Part shown: in pieces, positions 47,681 to 55,995 of the stretch
Layout of the letters: the number at the start of each line of letters is the position of its first letter
Position numbering within the stretch: position 1 is the stretch's first letter
DNA from: Mycobacterium sp. PO1
Lineage (GTDB): Bacteria > Actinomycetota > Actinomycetes > Mycobacteriales > Mycobacteriaceae
Direction of reading: 5' to 3'
Length of the DNA stretch: 64,000 nt
Assembly (NCBI RefSeq): GCF_017312405.1
Contig: NZ_BLTG01000005.1
Coordinates: forward strand, 57,527-121,526
Notes under the pieces: generated by a model
The model's database searches: none
Seen by the model: the letters and a program-made list of their open reading frames with translations, nothing else
Told to the model about the DNA's origin: nothing
Position numbers and translations under genes: made by a program

Positions 47681-48286
47681 GTGGACGAGCGGCTGAGTTC
47701 CGGCCGGCATCATCTCAGTCCCGACCAGGTGGCCGCAGACCAGCAGAAGCGCTTGTTCAAGGCGCTGGCCGCGGTGATGGGTGAGAAGGGTTACAGCAAC
47801 ACCACGGTCGGTGACCTGATCAAACACGCCAGGGTGTCGCGGGCGACGTTCTACCAACAGTTCGAGTCCAAGCAGGACTGCTTCATGGCCGGCTACGCCC
47901 GCATGCAGAGCAACGTCATCGGCGGCCTGCGGACGACACCGGTGTCGGGAACTCCGATGACGCGCTTCCGCGCGATGCTCACCAACTACCTGAACTTCCT
48001 GGCCGCGGACCCGCCGACGGCGCGGTTGTACCTGGTCGAGGTGTACGCCGCGGGGCCGGAGGCGCTGCGCCGTCGCATGCAGTTGCAGCAGGACTTCGTC
48101 GCCGGTGTGGCCGAGGTGTTCGCCGCCCGCAGCAAAGCCGACAGGTTCGCCTGCCAGGCGCTGGTCGCGGCGATCTCGATGTTGGTCACCGGGGCGCTGG
48201 CCGACGGCGACGCCCAGGCAATCCTGGCGCTGGAGAAGCCGCTGGTGGAGTTCACCGAGCGGGTATTACCGGCGTCGCTGCACTGA
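47681..48286 (+). CDS. TetR-family regulator (first of two in tandem)
   Basis: 201 residues from GTG 47681. The helix-turn-helix YSNTTVGDLIKHARVSRATFYQQFESKQDCF is standard; the C-terminal ligand domain contains DPPTARLYLVEVYAAGPEALRRR, common in mycobacterial TetR proteins next to lipid genes. A second TetR gene follows 43 bases later. Target unknown; autoregulation through the palindrome at 47560 is possible. Confidence 0.85.
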   Translation: MDERLSSGRHHLSPDQVAADQQKRLFKALAAVMGEKGYSNTTVGDLIKHARVSRATFYQQFESKQDCFMAGYARMQSNVIGGLRTTPVSGTPMTRFRAMLTNYLNFLAADPPTARLYLVEVYAAGPEALRRRMQLQQDFVAGVAEVFAARSKADRFACQALVAAISMLVTGALADGDAQAILALEKPLVEFTERVLPASLH

Positions 48287-48329
48287 ATCAGTGTCGGCAA
48301 CAGCCATTTTCCGATAGCGTCGCCCGCTT

Positions 48330-48911
48330 ATGAGCGTCAGCCATTCGGAGTCGAAGGGTTTGCGCGAGCGGAAGAAGGTGCAGACGCGCCTGGCGATCCG
48401 CCGTGAAGCCTTCCGTCTGTTCGAGGAGCAGGGCTACGCCGAGACGACGATCGAGCAGATCGCTGCCGCCGCCGAGGTCTCCCCGCGCACGTTCTACCGG
48501 TATTTCGGCGTCAAGGAAGCACTGTTGCTGTCGGACGATCACATCTCGCCGACCGTCGAGGCGTTCGCCAACGCTCCCCGGCACCTGACCTACGTGCAGG
48601 CCTACCACCACGCGGTGACCGAGGTGTACGGGGCGCTGTCGCCGGAAGAGCGCGAGGATGCGATCGCCGGCCAGCGAATTCTGTATCAGGTACCCGAAGC
48701 GCGTGGGTTGCTGTACACCGCGTATCTGACGCTGGCCGATCTGCTCACCGAGGCGCTGCTGCGCCGCCCAGACGGGCCCGCCGACGAGGCCGAGCGCCGG
48801 GTCATCGCCGGTGCGATCATGGGCGTGCTGATCCTCACCGCCCAGGACACTCCGCTGCCCGAGGCGGCGATGGACCGGGCGTTGACGCTGCTGGACTCCC
48901 GGTTGTCCTGA
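48330..48911 (+). CDS. TetR-family regulator (second of two in tandem)
   Basis: 193 residues. RERKKVQTRLAIRREAFRLFEEQGYAETTIEQIAAAAEVSPRTFYRYFGVKEALL is a classical TetR DNA-binding domain. The effector domain is unlike that of the preceding TetR, so the pair is not a recent duplication. Target unknown. A 61-bp palindrome begins 10 bases after its stop. Confidence 0.87.
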   Translation: MSVSHSESKGLRERKKVQTRLAIRREAFRLFEEQGYAETTIEQIAAAAEVSPRTFYRYFGVKEALLLSDDHISPTVEAFANAPRHLTYVQAYHHAVTEVYGALSPEEREDAIAGQRILYQVPEARGLLYTAYLTLADLLTEALLRRPDGPADEAERRVIAGAIMGVLILTAQDTPLPEAAMDRALTLLDSRLS

Positions 48912-48920
48912 CCTCTTTTC

Positions 48921-48981
48921 GTTGAGACTGGACTGACTGCGGCGTCTTCTCGCACTTTCCCGTCGCCAGCGCAGCCTCGAT
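48921..48981. repeat. 61-bp palindromic repeat, family B, copy 4 (degenerate)
   Basis: GTTGAGACTG ... GCAGCCTCGAT, exactly 61 bases. The centre is in the opposite orientation to the other copies: TCTTCTCGCACTTTC is the reverse complement of their GAAAGTGCGAGAAGA. Confidence 0.8.
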
Positions 48982-49104
48982 GCACGAGGCCCACCCGCGG
49001 CACCAGTAGGGTCGGAAGAACCGCCCCTCCCCCGGCCTGGACTGTCGGCGCGGTGGCCTATCTTGGACCGTCCGACGAAGACGCCAGTTGCATCGAGGAG
49101 TCCA

Positions 49105-50556
49105 GTGGACGACACCGCCCAGCCGTCGGTTGCTGAGCTGCTCGACCACAACCGTGACCTGCAGGGATCCCGGGCGATCCGGATGCTGGCCACCCACAAC
49201 CTCGGGCTCTACGCGACGCTGATGGAACGTCACCTGGCCGACGGCGTGATCCCCGAGACCGAGCTGGTGATCCGCTTGGAACGCGACCTGGACGACGTGG
49301 GTCACCCCGACGGACAGTCCGGCCTCGCGCTGATCAAGTCGTGGGCCAGCCAGGGCTGGCTGCATCGCATCGTCGACGAGCGCAGCGACCAGAATGTCTG
49401 CTATCTCACCCAGGACGCCCGCCGGGCGCTGGATTTCGTCCGGGGCCTGCGCCGCAACGACACCATCGCCACGGGCGGTTCCATTCACGGCATCGCCTCG
49501 CGGCTCAAGCAGGTGGCGGTGCGGGTCGACAACGACCCGGCCCGGATCCGCAAGCACATCGAAGCCGAGATCGCGGCCCTGCACAGCGAACTCGACCAGC
49601 TGGACGCCGGTGAGCGACCCGCCCCGGACCCCACCGACTGCTACGACGAGGCCCGCGCGATCGCGCTGCAGATGGAACGCCTGATCACCGACATCGGCCA
49701 GTACGGCACGATGATCGAGCAGGCCACCGCGGCGCTGGACGAGCCGATCGACACCAACACCGAGTACCGCGACCGTCAGCGTCAGATGTACGCCGACTAC
49801 CAGGCCGCGTGGGACTCGAAGGGCCGCGACAGCCACCGCGCGTTCCTGCGGATGATCAACGACCCCGACCAGCGCGCCGAGTTCGAGGCCGACGTCGCCG
49901 CGGTCGCCGACGCACTGCCCGCGCTCGACCCCGCCCTGCGCAAGGTGATGGCGGGGTTCTTCGAACTGGTCGGTCACCAGATCGATGAGGTGGAACGGAT
50001 TCAGCAGCGCTGCGCGCAACGGGTCAAGCGGTTCACCGCGTTCGGCACCCTCGAGCAGAGCCGCGGGGTCGCCCGCCAGCTCAACGAAGCGCTCGGTGCC
50101 GCGCGGGCGTTGCTGAAGACGTCGCTGACCGACTCGCGCCTGGACCTCGACGTGCCGCTGGCCCGTCACGCCATCAGTTCGGTGGGCGCACTGAGCTTCA
50201 AGATCGGTGACCTGTCGGCCCCCAAGCCGGCGCGGCCCGCCGACGGACAGGTCGACCTGGCCAGTTTCGCGGCGCTGACCACACAGGTCGACGCGCCGGC
50301 GATGTCTCAGATGCTCAACACGGCCCTGCACCACGGTCCGGTGTCGTTGCCCGACGCGGTGGCGCTGCTGGAGTCCGCCTACCTCGGGCACGTCATCGTG
50401 TTGTGGTCGTGGGCACTCAAACAGCCTGCCGCCGAATCGGTTCGCGAATCCGCCACGGTGCGGTTCCGGTCTCTCGACGGACGCGACCGCGAGATCGCCG
50501 TGCCGAGGCTGATGTTCACCGAACCGATCACCGCCCTCGTGGGAGCCGGCACATGA
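49105..50556 (+). CDS. mksF: MksF-type kleisin (DUF3375) of a MukBEF-like condensin
   Basis: 483 residues from GTG 49105 behind GAGGAG. The protein is the first gene of a three-gene unit (JetA/MksF position). DUF3375 signatures include [34 protein letters not shown] and, later, [17 protein letters not shown]; the middle is helical with coiled-coil character. It should bridge the two heads of the SMC subunit MksB. The stop overlaps the start of mksE by ATGA. Confidence 0.85.
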   Translation: MDDTAQPSVAELLDHNRDLQGSRAIRMLATHNLGLYATLMERHLADGVIPETELVIRLERDLDDVGHPDGQSGLALIKSWASQGWLHRIVDERSDQNVCYLTQDARRALDFVRGLRRNDTIATGGSIHGIASRLKQVAVRVDNDPARIRKHIEAEIAALHSELDQLDAGERPAPDPTDCYDEARAIALQMERLITDIGQYGTMIEQATAALDEPIDTNTEYRDRQRQMYADYQAAWDSKGRDSHRAFLRMINDPDQRAEFEADVAAVADALPALDPALRKVMAGFFELVGHQIDEVERIQQRCAQRVKRFTAFGTLEQSRGVARQLNEALGAARALLKTSLTDSRLDLDVPLARHAISSVGALSFKIGDLSAPKPARPADGQVDLASFAALTTQVDAPAMSQMLNTALHHGPVSLPDAVALLESAYLGHVIVLWSWALKQPAAESVRESATVRFRSLDGRDREIAVPRLMFTEPITALVGAGT

Positions 50557-51329
50557 GCACCGATCAGTCCGTCGACAGCGGGAGCGCCGACACCGGGTCC
50601 CCTGACAGCCAGTCCGTCGCCGCCGAGTCCACCGGCACCGAGTCCATCGACTACAGGGGCTTTTCCGAACTGCCGCAGGTCGACCAGAACGCCCGCCCGC
50701 CTGCGCAGCGGCGGCCGCGGTTCGACGGCGACGTCTCCGAACTCCCGGACCGGGCCTGCTGGGCCCTGCAGCACCTGCTGACCCGGCGCTACGTCAGCGC
50801 CGAGAACGACGCCGACATCTACTCCTGGGTGTTGGAGTACCGCAACCAGCTCAGCGTGCGACTCTCCGAACTGGACCTGCTGCTGCGGGTGGTCGACGGC
50901 ACCGACGTCGCGTTCGTCGAACAGGCCCGCTACGAATCCGCCAAGGGTATCAAGCTGTTACGCCGCGAACCGCTGGGCACCTACGACTCGATCCTCGCGC
51001 TGCACCTGGCGCAGATGATGCGCGCCGCCGGAGGGCAGCGGGTGCTGATCAGCCGCGAGGAGATGCACGGGCTGTTCTCCGGCGTGCTCAACGACACCGA
51101 CCGCGACGCGGTCACGTTCACCGCCCGCATCGACGCCGCGATCGCACGCCTCACCGGGCTGGAGATCCTGCGTCGCAGCCGCGACGACGAGGACAGCTAC
51201 ACCATCAGCCCGGTGATCAGCGCGATCATGACGGCCTCGGTGATCACCGAGCTGCAGCAGCAGTTCGAACTGCTCACTCGTGGCGGCGCACCGGCCGACG
51301 ACACCGAAGAGGTCGAACTCGATGACTGA
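50553..51329 (+). CDS. mksE: MksE-type subunit (DUF4194)
   Basis: 258 residues from ATG 50553. A Ser/Asp-rich N-terminal tail is followed by a double winged-helix DUF4194 domain ([54 protein letters not shown]). It binds the kleisin MksF in MukBEF-like condensins. Overlaps on both sides (ATGA with mksF, 8 bases with mksB) show tight translational coupling. Confidence 0.85.
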   Translation: MSTDQSVDSGSADTGSPDSQSVAAESTGTESIDYRGFSELPQVDQNARPPAQRRPRFDGDVSELPDRACWALQHLLTRRYVSAENDADIYSWVLEYRNQLSVRLSELDLLLRVVDGTDVAFVEQARYESAKGIKLLRREPLGTYDSILALHLAQMMRAAGGQRVLISREEMHGLFSGVLNDTDRDAVTFTARIDAAIARLTGLEILRRSRDDEDSYTISPVISAIMTASVITELQQQFELLTRGGAPADDTEEVELDD

Positions 51330-54300
51330 ACAATTCCATCTGTCGCGGCTGCAGGTCATCAACTGGGGCGTGTTCGACGGGTACCACTCGATCCCCTTCA
51401 GCATCGGCGGCGCGCTCATCGCCGGCGCCTCGGGCAGCGGTAAATCCTCTCTGCTGGACGCTATTTCGCTGGGATTCCTGCCGTTCAACCGGCGCAACTT
51501 CAACGCTTCCGGCGACAACACCGCTGCCGGGTCGAGCGCTGGCCGGCGCACCGTCGACAAGTACGTGCGCGGGGCGTGGGGCCAGCGCAGCGACGGTGGC
51601 AGCAGCCGGGTGATGTACCTGCGCGGCGACGGCACCGCCTGGTCGGCGGTCGCGGTCACCTACACCGGCGACACCGGGCGCTCGGTGACGGGGCTGGTCC
51701 TGAAGTGGCTGACCGGGGAGTCACGCAACGACTCGTCGAGCCGGTTCGTGCTCGGTGACGGCGACCTCGACATCGAGGAGATCTGCAACCGTTGGGCCGC
51801 AGGGAGATTCGACACCGGCGTGTTCAAGGAGGGCGGCTGGCGGTTCACCACCAAGGTGGAGTCGCAGTATCTGGCCCAGCTGTACGCCACGATCGGCATC
51901 CGCGCCTCCGACGCCGCCCAACAGCTGCTCGGCAAGGCGAAATCCCTCAAGAGCGTCGGCGGGCTGGAACAGTTCGTCCGCGAGTTCATGCTCGACGAAC
52001 CGGACAGCCTGGCCCGGCTGCCCGAGGCGCTCAAGCAGATCGACCCGCTGGTGGAAGCCCGCGAGCTGCTGGCCGTCGCGCAGCGCAAACGCAAGATCCT
52101 CGGCGACATCGAGGCCATCCAGCACCGCTACGCCTCGGAGTCCTCCGATCTGGGCATCATCGACCTGGTGGACGCGCCGATGGTGCGGGCATTCACCGAC
52201 CACGTCCGCGTGGCGCAGTGCCCCGCCCAGATCGCCGAGCTCGACACGGCCATCGACCAGCTCGACAACGAGGACGAGGACGTCACCCGCGCACTGAATC
52301 TGGCGAAGGCCGAGGCCGATTCGATCAACGCACAGATCAGCGGTTCGAGCGCGAGCATCGGACCGCTGCAGTCACAGGTCGCCGCCGCCGAGACCGAGGC
52401 CGAACAGGTGTCGCGTCGGCGCAGCGCCTACGAGGACCTCGTCCTCGCGCAGGGGCTGGAGGTGCCCGGCAGCGCCGAGGAGTTCTGGAATTTGCGTGAG
52501 GAGTTGCTCACCAAGGTCGCCGAGCTGCTGGCCCGGGTGGAACGCAACCGGGAGGCCTCGACCGACGCCGAGTACGCCCAGAAGGCCGCCCGCATCGCCC
52601 GCGACGACGCCGCCAAGGAGCTGCGCCGCGTCGAGCAGGTGGGTTCGGCACTGCCGGAGTTCGCGCTGACGATGCGCGACCAGGTCTGCGCCGCCATCGG
52701 GGTCGACGCGTCGGCCCTGCCGTATGTGGCCGAGCTGATGGACCTGCGCGCCGACCAGACCCGCTGGCGCGTCGCGGTGGAGAAGGTGCTGCGCGGGGTC
52801 GGCCTGCGGCTGCTGGTGCCCGACGAACACTGGGCGGCGGTGTTGCGGTTCGTCAACGAGACCAACATGCGGGGACGGCTGGCGCTGCATCACGTGCGGG
52901 TCAGGTCGCTGGGCGCCGAGCCCCCGCCGCTGGAACCGAACACGTTGGCGGGCAAGCTCTTCGTCGTCGACCCGGCCCATCCGTGCGCGGCGGAGGCCGC
53001 CGACGTCGTCGGCGCGGCCGGCGATCACCTGTGTGTCGACACCCCGGACGTGTTCGCGCGGTTCCGCCGCGCGGTCACCGACACCGGCCTGTACAAGGAT
53101 TCCGACCGGTTGGCGGTCAAGGACGACCGGCGTCCGCTCAAACAATCGGACTACCTCTACCAGGGCGACGTGTCCGCGAAGATCAACGCCCTGACCGTCG
53201 ACCTGGCTGCCGCCGAGGACGCCTACCAGCGGGCGCGGCGGGCGGCCGACGACATCGCCGCGCAGCGTCAGCAGTGGCGCGACCGGGCGACGGCGGCCAA
53301 GGCGATCTGTGATCAGTATCCGCAGTGGAGCCAGATCGACTCCGAGACCGCCGACGGGCACGCCGACCGGCTGCGCGAGCAGTACGAGCTGCTGCTGGCC
53401 GAGCACCCTGACATCGAGGTGCTCAACGCGCGTGCCGACGAATGCTGGGAGCAGATCCAGAAGCTGATGACCCGCCGAGGGGTGATCCACACACGTCGCG
53501 AGGATCTGGACACCCGGCGCACGCGGTTGCTCGAGCTGTCCGAACGGCTCTCGCCGGCGTTCGTGTCGGAGCCGCTGACGGATCTGCTGCGCCGCTACAC
53601 CGCGATGGTGCCGGTGTCGCTGGAGTTGCTGGAGCCCGAGCCGCACCGGGAGGCCCTGTTCGGGGCGATCAAGCGTGAGCGCGAGCAGCTCCGGGAGAGC
53701 CGGCGCCGGTCCTACGACGAGCTGGCGCGCATCCTGAACACGTTCGACACGACGTTCCCGGATGCAATTCCCAACGACAGCAGTGACTTCGACGAACGCG
53801 TGCACGACTATGTGGCGCTGTGCCGGCACATCGATGAGCGTGAACTGCCCGAGGCCTACGAGCGGATGATGCGGCTGGTCACCGAGCAGGCGCCGGACGC
53901 GATCCTGACGCTGCACCGGGTGGCTGAACAAGAGGCCCGGCGCATCAGTGACCAGATCGACAGGGTGAACACCGGTTTGGGTGCGGTGGAGTTCAACCGC
54001 GGCACCCGGTTGACGTTGCGAGCCACCCCGCGGGCGCTGGCGGCGGTGTCGGAGCTGACCGAAATCGTACGGGCGATCTCCCGCCGTATCGCCGAGGTCG
54101 GGCTTGGCGACAAGCAGGCCATCCTCGACCAGTACGCCGACATTCTGCGGCTTCGAAATCGGTTGGCGTCCAGTGCACCCGAGGATCGGGCCTGGACCCG
54201 CGATGCGCTGGACGTGCGCAACCGGTTCACGTTCGACTGCGCCGAGTGGGACATCGCGTCCGAGGAGTTGATCCGCACCCACAGCAATGCCGGCGACAAC

Positions 54301-54699
54301 TCCGGCGGCGAGCAGGAGAAGCTGATGGCGTTCTGTCTGGCCGGTGCGTTGAGCTTCAACCTGGCGGCGCCCGGACACGCGGGAACAGACGAAGCCAACA
54401 GGCCCGTTTTCGCGCAGCTGATGCTCGATGAGGCGTTCTCCAAGTCGGATCCGCAGTTCGCGCAGCAGGCCCTGCAGGCGTTCCGCAAGTTCGGCTTCCA
54501 GTTGGTGATCGTGGCGACGGTGCAGAACGCGACGACGATCCAGCCGTACATCGACAGTGTGGTGATGGTGTCCAAGACGGAGGCGACCGGGCGCAACGCG
54601 CGTCCGGTGGCCACGGTGGCGACACGGTCGATCGCGGAGTTCGGTGAGCTGCGCCGGGAGATGTCGGTGAGTGCGGCCCGGGTCCCCGCGGGCGTGTAG
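51322..54699 (+). CDS. mksB: MksB SMC-like ATPase of a MukBEF-like condensin
   Basis: 1125 residues from ATG 51322. The head begins [20 protein letters not shown] with Walker [18 protein letters not shown] near residue 32. Long coiled-coil stretches surround a hinge-like middle ([38 protein letters not shown]). The C-terminal head has the signature [22 protein letters not shown] and Walker [13 protein letters not shown]. It is the motor of the MksFEB complex, which compacts DNA, or in Wadjet/EptABCD systems extrudes loops to recognise plasmids. The nuclease subunit JetD/MksG that makes it a defence system is not next to it. Confidence 0.88.
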   Translation: MTEQFHLSRLQVINWGVFDGYHSIPFSIGGALIAGASGSGKSSLLDAISLGFLPFNRRNFNASGDNTAAGSSAGRRTVDKYVRGAWGQRSDGGSSRVMYLRGDGTAWSAVAVTYTGDTGRSVTGLVLKWLTGESRNDSSSRFVLGDGDLDIEEICNRWAAGRFDTGVFKEGGWRFTTKVESQYLAQLYATIGIRASDAAQQLLGKAKSLKSVGGLEQFVREFMLDEPDSLARLPEALKQIDPLVEARELLAVAQRKRKILGDIEAIQHRYASESSDLGIIDLVDAPMVRAFTDHVRVAQCPAQIAELDTAIDQLDNEDEDVTRALNLAKAEADSINAQISGSSASIGPLQSQVAAAETEAEQVSRRRSAYEDLVLAQGLEVPGSAEEFWNLREELLTKVAELLARVERNREASTDAEYAQKAARIARDDAAKELRRVEQVGSALPEFALTMRDQVCAAIGVDASALPYVAELMDLRADQTRWRVAVEKVLRGVGLRLLVPDEHWAAVLRFVNETNMRGRLALHHVRVRSLGAEPPPLEPNTLAGKLFVVDPAHPCAAEAADVVGAAGDHLCVDTPDVFARFRRAVTDTGLYKDSDRLAVKDDRRPLKQSDYLYQGDVSAKINALTVDLAAAEDAYQRARRAADDIAAQRQQWRDRATAAKAICDQYPQWSQIDSETADGHADRLREQYELLLAEHPDIEVLNARADECWEQIQKLMTRRGVIHTRREDLDTRRTRLLELSERLSPAFVSEPLTDLLRRYTAMVPVSLELLEPEPHREALFGAIKREREQLRESRRRSYDELARILNTFDTTFPDAIPNDSSDFDERVHDYVALCRHIDERELPEAYERMMRLVTEQAPDAILTLHRVAEQEARRISDQIDRVNTGLGAVEFNRGTRLTLRATPRALAAVSELTEIVRAISRRIAEVGLGDKQAILDQYADILRLRNRLASSAPEDRAWTRDALDVRNRFTFDCAEWDIASEELIRTHSNAGDNSGGEQEKLMAFCLAGALSFNLAAPGHAGTDEANRPVFAQLMLDEAFSKSDPQFAQQALQAFRKFGFQLVIVATVQNATTIQPYIDSVVMVSKTEATGRNARPVATVATRSIAEFGELRREMSVSAARVPAGV

Positions 54700-54896
54700 T
54701 CGGTTCCGGCCCGGGGGGTGCAGCCAGTTCCCGCGGGGGGTGGTGTGCGCGCGGGGGGGTGTGGTGAATGCGCGGGGCCGTGTAATCGTCGCGCCGAGGG
54801 GTGTTTTCGGGCCTGTACGCTGGTCGTCGACACGTTTGCTGGAATCGTCGCGTCCGACAATTATGCGGACCGTAGGCCCACCGGGGAGGGGGAGCC
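54700..54896. other. G-run-rich intergenic region
   Basis: About 200 bases between mksB and the TetR gene. The first 80 contain five runs of four to seven G on the plus strand, in loosely repeated blocks (TGTAGTCGGTTCCGG, GTGCAGCCAGTTCCCG). No gene or nuclease remnant was found. Confidence 0.45.
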
Positions 54897-55463
54897 GTGA
54901 CCGTGGAGCAGCCCTTGGACGAGGCCCGGCGGGCCACGATCGTCGCGGCAGTGCACGACGAGCTGGCGCGCTGGGGCATCGACCGGTTCAACCTGGGGGC
55001 GATGGCACACCGACACGGGCTCGACGCCGAGGAGATCCAACGTCATTGGCCCGATCCGGAGAGCCTGGTGCTCGACGCGTTGGCCAGTCGCCCCGGCGAC
55101 GACTCACCGCTGCCCGACACGGGGTCGCTGCGCGAGGACTTGTTCCAGCTCGCGGTGCGGATGGCCGAGATGGTCACCTCGGAGGCCGGGCGCAAACTGC
55201 ATGGTGGGCATCTCATCGCCGACCAGTTCCTGGCCAGCCTCGAGGTGAGGCAGACCGCCTGGCGTGACCGGGCGGCCCGTCTCGCGGTGGTCTTCGAGCG
55301 GGCCCGACAGCGCGGCGAGATCCGCGCCGGTGTCGAGCACACCACCGCGTTGGAGTTGTTGTTCGCGCCGATCAACATGCGCGCGCTCTACACCGGCGAG
55401 GTGGTCGACGACGCCTACTGCCGCACGGTGTCAGAACTCGTGTTCAACGCCGTCGCCTCCTGA
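54897..55463 (+). CDS. TetR-like transcriptional regulator
   Basis: 188 residues from GTG 54897 behind GGGAGGGGGAG. A divergent TetR helix-turn-helix (FNLGAMAHRHGLDAEEIQRHWPDPESLVLDAL) is followed by a TetR_C-type domain. The recognition helix is less canonical than in the other TetR genes here. It lies 198 bases behind mksB in the place where a jetD/mksG gene might be expected. Target unknown. A 61-bp palindrome begins one base after the stop. Confidence 0.75.
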   Translation: MTVEQPLDEARRATIVAAVHDELARWGIDRFNLGAMAHRHGLDAEEIQRHWPDPESLVLDALASRPGDDSPLPDTGSLREDLFQLAVRMAEMVTSEAGRKLHGGHLIADQFLASLEVRQTAWRDRAARLAVVFERARQRGEIRAGVEHTTALELLFAPINMRALYTGEVVDDAYCRTVSELVFNAVAS

Positions 55464-55464
55464 C

Positions 55465-55525
55465 GTTGAGACTGCAGCCCCGGCGACAAAGTGCGAGAAG
55501 ACTCCGCCGTGAGCGCAGCCTCAAC
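55465..55525. repeat. 61-bp palindromic repeat, family B, copy 5
   Basis: GTTGAGACTGC ... GCAGCCTCAAC, 61 bases, beginning 2 bases after the TetR stop. Confidence 0.88.
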
Positions 55526-55570
55526 GGGTCTCCGACGAGCGCGACCGGCGTTCTTGGCCGAAAATGATCT

Positions 55571-55840
55571 ATGAGCAGTTCCGAGTTGAGCGATGTGGCT
55601 TGGGACTTGGTTGAGCACTGCCGTGCCGCGCTGAGCATTCCCGAGCTCAACACCGCGTTCGTGCGCCTGGGTGTAGGTGACTACAGCGAAGCGATGGTGG
55701 TCGCTCTGAAGTCGCTGACCCGCAGCGCCGGCCCTCCGCTGACCGACCAATTGCTGGCCCGACTCACCACCGTCGCGCAGACCTATCACGTGGAACGCGA
55801 GTTCTCCGAGCTCCTCGCGGCGGCGCCACGCTCGGCCTGA
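55571..55840 (+). CDS. 89-residue hypothetical protein
   Basis: A small soluble, mostly helical protein (LSDVAWDLVEHCRAALSIPELNTAFVRLGVGDYSEAMVVALKSL). No signal peptide, membrane helix or known motif. It is flanked on both sides by family B palindromes at 55465 and 55855. It lies just before the effector array but has its own gap on each side. Function unknown. Confidence 0.6.
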   Translation: MSSSELSDVAWDLVEHCRAALSIPELNTAFVRLGVGDYSEAMVVALKSLTRSAGPPLTDQLLARLTTVAQTYHVEREFSELLAAAPRSA

Positions 55841-55854
55841 CCCCACCACTTCCC

Positions 55855-55915
55855 GTTGAGACTGCGTGGGCTGCGGCAAAGTACGAGAAGACGCCGCCGC
55901 CACTGCAGTCTGAAC
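55855..55915. repeat. 61-bp palindromic repeat, family B, copy 6
   Basis: GTTGAGACTGC ... GCAGTCTGAAC, 61 bases, beginning 15 bases after a stop codon and 24 bases before the effector promoter palindrome. Confidence 0.88.
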
Positions 55916-55938
55916 GTCGGCCCGGCGTGCAATTGGTG

Positions 55939-55968
55939 TCCTGACAGCTGTCAGGATGGGGCGATAAT
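55939..55968 (+). promoter_or_regulatory. Promoter with 18-bp perfect palindrome before the effector array
   Basis: TCCTGACAGCTGTCAGGA (55939-55956) is a perfect palindrome. A -35-like CTGACA (55941-55946) lies inside it; GATAAT (55963-55968) follows after 16 bases as a -10. A repressor bound to the palindrome would block the promoter. The TetR at the end of the array (61667) is a candidate. Confidence 0.6.
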
Positions 55969-55995
55969 GAGGGGCATGGTGGGAGGCCGGGCGGG

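Noticed and set aside
52372..54378. 668-codon minus-strand frame inside mksB
   Set aside because: Shadow of the SMC gene; no domain or start signal.
49105..54699. A complete Wadjet (JetABCD/EptABCD) defence system
   Set aside because: No JetD-like nuclease gene is next to the three condensin genes; the following gene is a TetR-type regulator.
19349..55915. Family B repeats as parts of insertion sequences
   Set aside because: Only 61 bases, no transposase or target-site duplication seen; treated as small palindromic elements.
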